Shown in pieces: positions 42,484 through 50,232 of a stretch of DNA of 64,000 nucleotides. The notes below the pieces were generated by a model. It had not been told where the DNA came from, did no database searches, and saw only the letters and a program-made list of their open reading frames with translations. Made by a program: the position numbers and the translations under genes. Source of the stretch: Henriciella sp045287255 (lineage in GTDB: Bacteria > Pseudomonadota > Alphaproteobacteria > Caulobacterales > Hyphomonadaceae); contig NZ_CP137142.1 of assembly GCF_045287255.1 (NCBI RefSeq), forward strand, positions 1,178,001 through 1,242,000, read 5' to 3'. How positions within the stretch are numbered: the stretch's first letter is position 1; every line of letters starts with the position of its first letter.

Positions 42484-43641
42484 ATGGACTTCAATTTTAC
42501 CGAAGAGCAGACCATGATCCGCGACAGCCTCGCCCGGCTGATCCGCGAGCAATATGACTGGGATACCCGTGTTGGCGTGGTCAACAGCGAAAGCGGTTGG
42601 CGCCCGGAAATGTGGGCACAGTTTGCTGAGCTTGGTCTGCTGATGGCGCCATTTAGCGAAGAAGATGGCGGCCTTGGCGGCGGCCCGGTTGATGCCATGG
42701 TGGTGATGGAAGAGTTCGGTAAAGGCCTTGTGGTTGAGCCGTTCGTGCCAAGCGTTGTCTGCGCAGGCGGTTTCCTGAAGCATGCAGGTACAGCCGCGCA
42801 GAAAGAAGAGCACCTCCAGGCGATTATGGGTGCGGCAAGTACATTTGCCTTTGCTTATGCAGAGCCGCGTGGCCGCTACAATCTTGCTGATCTGGAAACC
42901 ACGGCCAAGAAAGATGGCTCAGGCTATGTCCTGAACGGTCACAAGGCTGTCGTGATTGGCGCGCCATGGGCGGACAAGCTGATCGTAACCGCGCGGACCG
43001 GCGGTGACCGCCGCGATGCGGGCGGTATTTCGGTCTTTATTGTCGATAAGGCGGCCTCAGGCGTAACAGCCCGCGATTACCCGACTGTCGATGGTCGCCG
43101 GGCTTCTGAAGTTTATCTTGAGAACGTTTCTGTTGGCGCTGATGCGCTGATCGGTGCCGAAGGGGAGGCCCTTCCACTGATCGAGCGGGTCGTTGATGAG
43201 GCGATTGCCGCAACCTGTGCTGAAGCCATGGGTGCGATGGGCGTTGCGCATAAGATGACTGTTGAGTATTCGCGTCAGCGTAAACAGTTCGGCACGCCAA
43301 TCGGCAAATTCCAGGTTCTGCAGCACCGCATGGTCGACATGTTCATGGAGCATGAGCAGTCTATCTCTATGACCTATATGGCCACGCTCAAGCTCGACGA
43401 AGATGAAGTTGAGCGGAAGAAAGCCGTTTCGGCTGCCAAGGTTCGCATTGGTCAATCTGGCCGCTTTGTTGGGCAGGAGTCGATCCAGATCCATGGCGGC
43501 ATGGGGATGACGGACGAACTGGCCGTCGGTCACTATTTCAAACGCCTGACCATGATCGACAGCGAGTTCGGAAATATCGACCATCATATGCGTCGCTATA
43601 CGGCTCTAAGCGCTGGTGAAATGAAGGCGGCTGCTGAATAG
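42484..43641 (+). CDS. acyl-CoA dehydrogenase (second of a pair)
   Basis: A 385-residue family member with MDFNFTEEQTMIRDSLARLI, FAFAYAEPRGRYNLADLETTA, YVLNGHKAVVIGAPWAD, and an IHGGMGMTDELAVGHYFKRL helix. A clear aggagg site lies 6 bases before its ATG, and only 27 bases separate it from its partner. The C-terminal four-helix region is complete. It resembles the PimD-like partners of two-gene dehydrogenases. A strong terminator follows it. Confidence 0.92.
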   Translation: MDFNFTEEQTMIRDSLARLIREQYDWDTRVGVVNSESGWRPEMWAQFAELGLLMAPFSEEDGGLGGGPVDAMVVMEEFGKGLVVEPFVPSVVCAGGFLKHAGTAAQKEEHLQAIMGAASTFAFAYAEPRGRYNLADLETTAKKDGSGYVLNGHKAVVIGAPWADKLIVTARTGGDRRDAGGISVFIVDKAASGVTARDYPTVDGRRASEVYLENVSVGADALIGAEGEALPLIERVVDEAIAATCAEAMGAMGVAHKMTVEYSRQRKQFGTPIGKFQVLQHRMVDMFMEHEQSISMTYMATLKLDEDEVERKKAVSAAKVRIGQSGRFVGQESIQIHGGMGMTDELAVGHYFKRLTMIDSEFGNIDHHMRRYTALSAGEMKAAAE

Positions 43642-43665
43642 CACGACTATATTTTGCGATTACAG

Positions 43666-43694
43666 AAAGCCCGTGCTTTTAGCGCGGGCTTTTT
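43666..43694 (+). terminator. Rho-independent terminator after the dehydrogenase pair
   Basis: An 11-bp stem aaagcccgtgc/gcgcgggcttt (one G-U pair) with a 5-base loop tttta, ending in a run of T at 43690-43694. It begins 25 bases after the stop codon. Confidence 0.92.
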
Positions 43695-43790
43695 GCTGGT
43701 CTGCGCTCCTGTTTCTCTGGGACCATACAGGTCTGGTTTGACCCGCTCGGTTTCTCCCGTCATTGTGCGGTAAAGAGGATGGAGGATCAG

Positions 43791-44318
43791 ATGCGATTTG
43801 GATTAGCGACAGCTGGGATGATGGCTTTTGTCAGTGTGTCCGCAGCGCAAACGCCTGCCCCGGCAGCTCCACCACCTTGCTCAGATGAGGCGTATCAGCA
43901 GTTTGATTTCTGGCTTGGCAATTGGGAGGTTACCGGCCCGAACGGGCAGGTTGCAGGGACGAACAGTATCACATCGGAGGAGGGCGGCTGTCTGCTTGTC
44001 GAGCGGTGGGCAGGTGCTTCGGGTTCAACGGGGCAGAGCTATAATTACTATAACCCGGTCACGGAGAAATGGCGGCAGGTTTGGGTGAGCCCGGGTGCGT
44101 TGATCGATTATGAGGGCGGCCTTACCGAAACCGGGTCAATGAAGCTGGAAGGTCTGATTACCTATCCTGCGAATGGTCAAACAGCGCGATTTACGGGGGA
44201 GTGGACCCTTAATGAGGACGGCACCGTCCTGCAGCACTTTGAGCAGTATGATCCGGAAAAGGATGAATGGGCGGTCTGGTTCACCGGAACCTATACCCGG
44301 CCACCTGCGGAAGAGTAA
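43791..44318 (+). CDS. secreted protein, possibly DUF1579-like
   Basis: A 175-residue protein with a Sec signal ending VSAAQ, a Pro/Ala linker, and a domain starting QFDFWLGNWEVTG, with repeated beta strands ending in TGTYTRP. The WLGNWEV opening resembles lipocalin-like DUF1579 proteins, but the family assignment is tentative. The start at 43791 follows a ggaggatc site; an ATG 12 bases earlier is less likely. Its role is unknown. Confidence 0.75.
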   Translation: MRFGLATAGMMAFVSVSAAQTPAPAAPPPCSDEAYQQFDFWLGNWEVTGPNGQVAGTNSITSEEGGCLLVERWAGASGSTGQSYNYYNPVTEKWRQVWVSPGALIDYEGGLTETGSMKLEGLITYPANGQTARFTGEWTLNEDGTVLQHFEQYDPEKDEWAVWFTGTYTRPPAEE

Positions 44319-44395
44319 TCAAACAGGCTCAGCGTAGGTGACAGCGGCAGAGGCTTCTGCCAAAGCATGTCCCAGATTATTCTGGAGATTGATTG

Positions 44396-45193
44396 ATGTC
44401 TGTCATTACACTTGAGAAGCAGGGGCCAATTGCCATCCTGACCCTGAACCGCCCGGACATGATGAATGCGCTGGGGCAAGAAGGAGATGGTGCAGCGGTG
44501 GTTGCCGCGTGTCAGGAGATTGAGGCCGATCCGTCTATCCGGGTTGCTATTCTGACAGGATCTGGACGGGCTTTCTCTGCGGGTGGTGACGTAAAAGCCA
44601 TGCGTGATCGCACAGGCGCTTTTGCAGGCTCGCCCTATAGTGTTCGCGAAGGCTATCGCCGGAACATCCATCGCATTGTGAAGGCGCTCTACAATCTGGA
44701 AGTGCCTCTGATTGCTGCTGTGAATGGCGCGGCGATTGGTCTGGGCTGTGACGTCGCCTGTATGGCTGATGTCCGGATTGCTTCGGATAAGGCAAAGTTC
44801 GGGGTCACCTTCCTGAAGCTCGGCCTGATTCCTGGCGATGGCGGGGCATGGTTGCTGCCGCGCATTATCGGGGCAAGCCGTGCAGCTGAGCTCTTGTTTA
44901 CAGGTGATGTGATCGATGCCGCCACTGCAGCAGAGTGGGGGCTGATCTCCAAAGCGGTGCCGGGTGAGGCCCTGATGGATGAAGCCATGGCGCTCGCCAC
45001 GCGTATGGCTGCCCAGCCGCCACAAAGCCTGCGGGTCGCGAAAACCCTACTGCGTCATGGCACGACAGCGAGCTATGACACGATCATGGAAATGTCAGCG
45101 GCCGCCCAATCTATGATGCATCATACCGAGGATCATATTGAGGGTGTGAATGCCATTCTGGAGAAGCGTAAGCCATCCTTTGAGGGAAAGTAA
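44396..45193 (+). CDS. enoyl-CoA hydratase/isomerase family protein
   Basis: A 265-residue crotonase-fold protein. It has LTLNRPDMMNALG, the first oxyanion loop FSAGGDVKAM, the second AAVNGAAIGLGCDVACMADVRIA, and KLGLIPGDGGAWLLPRI, where the Gly-Asp-Gly-Gly contains one acidic catalytic position. It hydrates or isomerises enoyl-CoA. I use ATG 44396 with a tggag site; the TTG immediately before it is also in frame. Confidence 0.92.
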   Translation: MSVITLEKQGPIAILTLNRPDMMNALGQEGDGAAVVAACQEIEADPSIRVAILTGSGRAFSAGGDVKAMRDRTGAFAGSPYSVREGYRRNIHRIVKALYNLEVPLIAAVNGAAIGLGCDVACMADVRIASDKAKFGVTFLKLGLIPGDGGAWLLPRIIGASRAAELLFTGDVIDAATAAEWGLISKAVPGEALMDEAMALATRMAAQPPQSLRVAKTLLRHGTTASYDTIMEMSAAAQSMMHHTEDHIEGVNAILEKRKPSFEGK

Positions 45194-45295
45194 CATATAG
45201 TTGCAAATCATTCGCAGTGGCGTGACGCCTCGTCGCACAATAATGGGGGACAAAAAGCACTGAAATTGGCTACAGTGTTCGGCGAAGGTTCTATT

Positions 45296-45326
45296 GCGTC
45301 GGAGAAGAAAGCGTCTTATCCGACGC
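45296..45326. promoter_or_regulatory. hairpin in the nuo operon leader
   Basis: Arms gcgtcgga and tccgacgc are perfect complements. Inside them, aaga and tctt pair again around a 5-base loop after one mismatch. The hairpin ends 34 bases before the nuoA ATG. It is followed by no T run, so it is more likely a leader structure or operator than a terminator. Confidence 0.45.
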
Positions 45327-45360
45327 CGAATGCTATGCGCTGCATCAGGAGTGTCCCGCA

Positions 45361-45735
45361 ATGAGCGACGTTGAGCGTCTTGCTTTAGACTATATGCCGG
45401 TCATCTTATTCCTTGTTTTGGGGGTAGGTTTGTCTCTGGCTTTCATTCTTGGAGCGGCGATTCTGGCCCCCAGTAATCCCGACCCGGAAAAGAATTCCGC
45501 ATATGAGTGCGGCTTTGAGGCGTTCAGTGATGCGCGTATGAAATTTGATGTGCGGTTTTATCTCGTCGCCATCTTGTTCATCATTTTTGACCTCGAGGTG
45601 GCTTTCCTCTTCCCGTGGGCGGTTAGCCTTGGGGAGATTGGTGTCTTTGGCTTCTGGTCCATGGTGATTTTCCTGGCCGTTTTGACCATTGGTTTCATTT
45701 ACGAGTGGCGTCGCGGCGCACTGGAATGGGAATAG
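45361..45735 (+). CDS. nuoA: NuoA, complex I subunit
   Basis: A 124-residue membrane subunit with three helices and the conserved ECGFEAFSDARMKFDVRFYLVAILFIIFDLEVAFLFPW region in outline, whose cysteine-bearing loop sits at the quinone site. It is the first gene of the operon, with an aggag site 9 bases before the ATG. The 167-base leader holds the hairpin described separately. Confidence 0.97.
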   Translation: MSDVERLALDYMPVILFLVLGVGLSLAFILGAAILAPSNPDPEKNSAYECGFEAFSDARMKFDVRFYLVAILFIIFDLEVAFLFPWAVSLGEIGVFGFWSMVIFLAVLTIGFIYEWRRGALEWE

Positions 45736-45744
45736 GAGGCTGAT

Positions 45745-46314
45745 ATGGCTGACGATTTCAAACCTTATGCTCTCGGTGCAGCGCGCTCTGGCGTCGAAGG
45801 CGGCTTTGATGTTCGCCCGGATGACCCATTCTATGCGGGACTTTCCGACCACTTAGCCGATAAAGGCTATTTCACCGCGAAGGCTGATGATCTGATCGCC
45901 TGGGCGCGGACAGGCTCGCTGATGTGGATGACCTTTGGTCTGGCTTGCTGCGCGATTGAGATGATGCAAGCGGGTAATCCGCGCTATGACCTTGAGCGCT
46001 TTGGTATGGCCCCGCGTGGCTCGCCGCGCCAGTCGGACGTTATGATTGTGGCCGGTACGCTGACCAATAAAATGGCGCCAGCCCTGCGCAAGGTTTACGA
46101 CCAGATGCCTGAGCCGCGTTATGTGATCTCCATGGGGTCATGTGCGAATGGCGGGGGCTATTACCACTATAGCTACAGTGTTGTGCGCGGCTGTGACCGG
46201 ATTGTTCCTGTGGACATTTATGTTCCGGGCTGCCCACCAACCGCTGAGGCGCTGGTCTATGGCTTCCTGCAATTGCAGAAGAAGATCCGCCGTGAAGGCT
46301 CAATCGAGCGCTAG
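45745..46314 (+). CDS. nuoB: NuoB, complex I subunit with cluster N2
   Basis: A 189-residue protein of the peripheral arm that holds the N2 4Fe-4S cluster. The cluster cysteines are FGLACCAIEMM, GSCANGGG and VPGCPPTAE. Its N-terminal 45 residues are longer than in E. coli, normal for alphaproteobacteria. It lies 9 bases after nuoA with a good ribosome site. Confidence 0.97.
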   Translation: MADDFKPYALGAARSGVEGGFDVRPDDPFYAGLSDHLADKGYFTAKADDLIAWARTGSLMWMTFGLACCAIEMMQAGNPRYDLERFGMAPRGSPRQSDVMIVAGTLTNKMAPALRKVYDQMPEPRYVISMGSCANGGGYYHYSYSVVRGCDRIVPVDIYVPGCPPTAEALVYGFLQLQKKIRREGSIER

Positions 46315-46320
46315 GAGATC

Positions 46321-46956
46321 ATGGGCATGAGTGAACAGATCGAAGCGCTGAAAGAGTTAGGCGAGCATATTTCCGTGTCGCAGCCTGATGCGGTGCGCAA
46401 ATATGTGGTCGCTTATGGTGAGCTGACGATTTACGCCGAGCGCGATGCGATTGTGTCTTTGCTGGAATTTCTGGCGCGTGATCAGCTGTGCATGTTTGAA
46501 ATGCTGATTGACGTATGCGGGGTAGATTATCCGGAACGCAGCCAGCGTTTTGAGGTCGTCTATCACCTTTTGTCCATGCGGATGAACCAACGCATTCGGG
46601 TTAAAATCTCAACTGACGAAGAGACAGCCGTGCCGACCGTTACGGAACTGCATCCAACAGCGAACTGGTTTGAGCGCGAGACCTTCGATATGTACGGCGT
46701 TCGCTTTGCCGGGCATCCGGACCTGCGTCGCATCCTGACGGATTACGGGTTTGAAGGCTATCCGCTGCGTAAGGACTTCCCGCTGACCGGCTATACCGAA
46801 GTACGCTATGATGACCTCGAAAAGCGCGTCGTATATGAGCCTGTTCAACTGACGCAGGAATACCGCAACTTTGACTTCCTCTCCCCATGGGAAGGGATGC
46901 AGGCGGTTATGCCGGGCGATGAGAAAGCGACAGTGCAGGAGGGCGATGATGCGTAA
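46321..46956 (+). CDS. nuoC: NuoC, complex I 30-kDa subunit
   Basis: A 211-residue subunit, separate from NuoD, with the 30-kDa signature ERETFDMYGVRFAGHPDLRRILTDYGFEGYPLRKDFPLTGYTEVRYD in outline. The C-terminal tail is acidic. Two in-frame ATGs (46321 and 46327) share an aggag site; the second has the more usual spacing. The stop overlaps the small secreted-protein gene. Confidence 0.97.
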   Translation: MGMSEQIEALKELGEHISVSQPDAVRKYVVAYGELTIYAERDAIVSLLEFLARDQLCMFEMLIDVCGVDYPERSQRFEVVYHLLSMRMNQRIRVKISTDEETAVPTVTELHPTANWFERETFDMYGVRFAGHPDLRRILTDYGFEGYPLRKDFPLTGYTEVRYDDLEKRVVYEPVQLTQEYRNFDFLSPWEGMQAVMPGDEKATVQEGDDA

Positions 46957-47299
46957 TCTTGTTCTGGTGCTTGCTCTGTCCGCTTTGGCCGCGCCTGCTT
47001 TTGCTCAAACCGCCGAGGAAACTGAGAAGGCTGTGGATTGTCTGGCTTTGACGGAAGTCGCGAATGACAACCGTTCTGTGCCTGACACAGCGCAAATTCG
47101 CCAATGGCGCAGCATTGTTGAAACCAGCCCGTTCTGTAAGCAGGCAGAGCAAGGTGTTGAGTATCGCGTTGAAGAATACCGCAATGCGCTGCGCGCGGCT
47201 GATGAAACACGCCGTTTTGCTCTTGAGCTGATGATTGAGAGCGAAGCTGAAAAGTGCGTGAGCGGCGCGATGACGACCAGTTATGAGCGAGGTGTGTAA
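46949..47299 (+). CDS. secreted small protein inside the nuo operon
   Basis: A 116-residue protein with a Sec signal (MRNLVLVLALSALAAPAFAQ). The mature part has three cysteines (DCLAL, FCKQ, KCVSG) and is otherwise helical and charged. It starts inside the end of nuoC after a cag-gaggg site and its stop overlaps nuoD as TAATG, so it is translated with complex I genes. ATG 46946 is an alternative start one codon earlier. No family is recognised. Periplasmic location makes a direct role in the cytosolic arm unlikely. Confidence 0.8.
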   Translation: MRNLVLVLALSALAAPAFAQTAEETEKAVDCLALTEVANDNRSVPDTAQIRQWRSIVETSPFCKQAEQGVEYRVEEYRNALRAADETRRFALELMIESEAEKCVSGAMTTSYERGV

Positions 47300-48504
47300 T
47301 GGCTGATGATATGAAGCCACTTGCCGACGAAGATCGCAAGTTCACCATGAACTTTGGCCCGCAGCACCCTGCGGCGCACGGGGTTCTGCGCATGGTTATG
47401 GACCTTGATGGCGAGCTGGTCGATCGTATCGATTGTCATATCGGCCTCTTGCACCGCGGCACTGAAAAGCTGCTTGAGTACAAGACCTACCTTCAAGGGC
47501 TGCCTTACTTTGATCGGCTTCACTATTCCGCGCCGATGAACCAGGAACACGCCTGGTGTCTGGCGATTGAGAAGCTGGTTGGTGTGGAAGTGCCACGTAG
47601 AGGCAGCTTTATTCGTGTTCTCTATTCCGAAATGGGCCGTATCCTGGAGCACCTCCTGAATATCGGAACATTCATCATGGATGCTGGCGCGCTGACACCG
47701 ATCACGTGGGCGTTTGAAGAGCGCGAAAAGCTGATGGTGTTCTATGAGCGGGCCTGTGGCGCGCGTTTGCATGCCGCCTATTTCCGCCCGGGTGGCGTTC
47801 ATCAGGATATTCCGCAGGATCTCGTTGATGACATCATGATCTGGTGTGAGGAATTCCCGGCGATTCTGGCCCGTCTTGAGGGACTGATCACCGAGAACCG
47901 CATCTTCAAGCAGCGCAATGTTGATATTGGTGTCGTCGATGAGAAGACGATCATGCAATACGGCTTCTCTGGCGTCATGGCGCGCGGGTCTGGCCTTGCC
48001 TGGGACTTGCGCCGCAGCCAGCCATATGAAGTCTATTCAGAAATCCCGCAGGATGTCTTCCCGGTGATTGTTGGTAAGAATGGTGACAATTACGATCGCT
48101 ATGTCTGCCGGATGGAAGAGATGCTGGTGTCCTGTGACATCATGAAGTGGTGTATCGAGAATATGCCGAAAGGCCCGGTTCTGGCCGAGAATTCCAAGGT
48201 TGCCCCGCCGCGCCGTGCTGAGATGAAGCGCAGCATGGAAGCGCTGATCCACCACTTCAAACTCTACACAGAGGGCTTCCATGTTCCTGAGGGCGAGGTT
48301 TATGCGGCGGTTGAAGCGCCAGCTGGTGAGTTCGGGGTCTTCCTCGTTGCAGATGGCACCAACCGACCTTACCGCGTGAAGCTGCGCGCACCGAGCTTTG
48401 CTCACCTGCAGGCGATGGATCACATGTGCTACGGGCACCAACTGGCGGATGTTTCGACCATCCTTGGTTCGCTCGATATCGTGTTTGGTGAGGTGGACCG
48501 GTAG
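47299..48504 (+). CDS. nuoD: NuoD, complex I 49-kDa subunit
   Basis: A 401-residue quinone-site subunit with FGPQHPAAHGVLR, the RGTEKLLE helix, EARMGRI-like SEMGRILEHLLN, and the closing DPVFGEVDR-type end IVFGEVDR. It pairs with NuoB around cluster N2 and the quinone. It overlaps its upstream neighbour by one base and its stop is shared with the GTG of the VOC gene. Confidence 0.97.
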   Translation: MADDMKPLADEDRKFTMNFGPQHPAAHGVLRMVMDLDGELVDRIDCHIGLLHRGTEKLLEYKTYLQGLPYFDRLHYSAPMNQEHAWCLAIEKLVGVEVPRRGSFIRVLYSEMGRILEHLLNIGTFIMDAGALTPITWAFEEREKLMVFYERACGARLHAAYFRPGGVHQDIPQDLVDDIMIWCEEFPAILARLEGLITENRIFKQRNVDIGVVDEKTIMQYGFSGVMARGSGLAWDLRRSQPYEVYSEIPQDVFPVIVGKNGDNYDRYVCRMEEMLVSCDIMKWCIENMPKGPVLAENSKVAPPRRAEMKRSMEALIHHFKLYTEGFHVPEGEVYAAVEAPAGEFGVFLVADGTNRPYRVKLRAPSFAHLQAMDHMCYGHQLADVSTILGSLDIVFGEVDR

Positions 48505-48953
48505 TGTCTGTACTTCCTGAATCCCGCTTGTCGATAATCACACTCGGTGTGCGTGACCGCGCGGCTATGACCGCTTTCTATGAGGACATTATTGGCTTCA
48601 AGAATGTTGGCCCGGAAGGTATGGCGATGTTCAATATGGGCGGCTTTGTGCTGGGTCTGTGGGAAGCTGACAAGCTTGCCCATGATGCCGGGCAGATTGC
48701 CCATCCGGTAAATGGCTTCCGCAATGTCGCGCTGGCATATAATGCCCGTAGCGAGGCGGAAGTTGACGAGATTTTTGAGCGCCTGAAAACCGCAGGTGTG
48801 CAGATTACAACAGAGCCACACAAGGCGTTCTGGGGTGGATATTCAGGGTATTTTGCGGACCCGGAGGGCAATGCCTGGGAAGTCGCATTCAACCCGTTCT
48901 GGACTTTTGATAAGGTGGGACGTGTTGTCCTGCCTGTGGAGGCTGAAGCGTAA
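48504..48953 (+). CDS. VOC (glyoxalase-fold) protein inside the nuo operon
   Basis: A 149-residue protein with two beta-alpha-beta-beta-beta repeats: TLGVRDRAAMTAFYEDIIGFK in outline, then a late GYSGYFADPEGNAWEVAFNPFW. The second repeat's Glu is the usual metal ligand, while the first metal position is less clear. The family includes glyoxalases, dioxygenases and resistance proteins. GTG 48504 overlaps the nuoD stop (TAGTG) and its stop overlaps nuoE, so it is in the complex I transcript. What it does there is unknown. Confidence 0.85.
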   Translation: MSVLPESRLSIITLGVRDRAAMTAFYEDIIGFKNVGPEGMAMFNMGGFVLGLWEADKLAHDAGQIAHPVNGFRNVALAYNARSEAEVDEIFERLKTAGVQITTEPHKAFWGGYSGYFADPEGNAWEVAFNPFWTFDKVGRVVLPVEAEA

Positions 48954-50023
48954 TGGCGCTGAGACGTTTTGATCTTGAGGCTGGTGGCGAAACATTCGCG
49001 TTCAAGCCAGAAACAGAGCCAACAATCCAGTTCTGGCTGGACAAGTACCCGGTCGAGCGCAAGCGGTCGGCGGTTATCCCGATGCTATGGTTGGCGCAGA
49101 AGGATAATGATGGCTGGCTGTCTGAGCCGGCGATGCGCGAAGTCGCTGATCGTCTCGAAATGCCATATATTCGCGTCTATGAGGTCGCGACCTTCTATAC
49201 GATGTTCCGTCTGCAGCCAGTTGGAAAGCATCACATCCAGCTTTGCGGCACGACACCCTGCATGCTGCGCGGCGCAAATAATCTAAAAGAGGTTTGTAAG
49301 TCCAAAATCGGTAAGCCTATGCATGTTACCGATGATGGCCGCTTGTCTTGGGAAGAAGTTGAGTGTCTTGGCGCTTGCGTGAATGCGCCAATGGTCCAGA
49401 TCAATGACTATTATTACGAAGACCTGACCCCGGAGAGTTTTGATGAAATTCTCTCCAAGCTTCAGAATGGTGTTGATGTTGCGCCGGGGACTTTCGTTGA
49501 TCGTTTGAATTCCGGCCCAGCTGGTGAGCTGACAAGCTTGATGGAATCAGGTCTGTTCGATGGCTCTCGCAATGCAATTTCTGAGCTGCCAAACTTACCG
49601 GGCGCTGAGCCTGCTGAAGCAGAGACACCAGAGCCTGCACCCGCGCCAAAGAAGAGCGAAGAGGGTAAAACGACCCTGATCGCCGATAGCAAAAAAGCTG
49701 AAACTGAAATTGCCGGTGAGAAGCCGGAGGCTGTTGAAGTTGCTGCTGGTGAAGAAGATGACCTTAAGCGCATCAAAGGCATTGGCCCGGTCAATGAGAA
49801 TGCTCTGAACGATCTGGGGATCTATAAGTTTTCGCAGATCGCCGCATGGACGCAGGATAATATCGATTGGGTCGAGGGCTATCTGTCCTTCCCCGGGCGG
49901 ATCGAGCGTGAGGACTGGATTGCTCAGGCTAAGGCGCTCGCTGCGGGTGAGGAAACCGAATTCTCAAAACGCGTTGATGCCGGAGAGGTTGAGTCCTCCA
50001 TGGATGAGGAGGGTGACAGTTGA
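48953..50023 (+). CDS. nuoE: NuoE with a C-terminal helix-hairpin-helix extension
   Basis: A 356-residue protein, about twice the usual length. The first 190 residues are the thioredoxin-like 24-kDa subunit with the N1a 2Fe-2S cysteines Cys98, Cys103, Cys138 and Cys142 (LCGTTPC and CLGAC). Then comes a Pro/Glu/Ala-rich and lysine-rich linker (about 205-265). From about 268 comes a helix-hairpin-helix domain (LKRIKGIGPVNENALNDLGI), resembling those in DNA-handling proteins. Extensions of this type are known in alphaproteobacterial NuoE and their purpose is not known to me. Confidence 0.93.
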   Translation: MALRRFDLEAGGETFAFKPETEPTIQFWLDKYPVERKRSAVIPMLWLAQKDNDGWLSEPAMREVADRLEMPYIRVYEVATFYTMFRLQPVGKHHIQLCGTTPCMLRGANNLKEVCKSKIGKPMHVTDDGRLSWEEVECLGACVNAPMVQINDYYYEDLTPESFDEILSKLQNGVDVAPGTFVDRLNSGPAGELTSLMESGLFDGSRNAISELPNLPGAEPAEAETPEPAPAPKKSEEGKTTLIADSKKAETEIAGEKPEAVEVAAGEEDDLKRIKGIGPVNENALNDLGIYKFSQIAAWTQDNIDWVEGYLSFPGRIEREDWIAQAKALAAGEETEFSKRVDAGEVESSMDEEGDS

Positions 50024-50232
50024 CCCTCGTTTCCAGACCAGACCCAAGAAAAAAGCTGATCCAGGCTGCCTTGATTGATGCAGTGCTGATCGGTTTGGGC
50101 GTTGTGGCTTTCATCACGACGGGCAGCCCGCTCTGGATCCTGCTCGCAATTCTGGTGGGCGCAGGAATAAGCGCACCGCTGATGATCTCGGCAATGCGTC
50201 AGATAAAGGAGCAAGATAATGCTTCAGGATAA
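50020..50232 (+). CDS. small two-helix membrane protein inside the nuo operon
   Basis: A 70-residue protein with a basic N terminus and two membrane helices (about 15-35 and 38-60). It starts at TTG 50020, overlapping the nuoE stop as TTGA after a gaggaggg site, and overlaps nuoF by 14 bases. I recognise no family. The strong coupling suggests it is made together with complex I. Confidence 0.7.
   Translation: MTLVSRPDPRKKLIQAALIDAVLIGLGVVAFITTGSPLWILLAILVGAGISAPLMISAMRQIKEQDNASG

Noticed and set aside
44351..44380. Hairpin ggcaga/tctgcc before the enoyl-CoA hydratase as a terminator
   Set aside because: Only six base pairs and no T run follow it.
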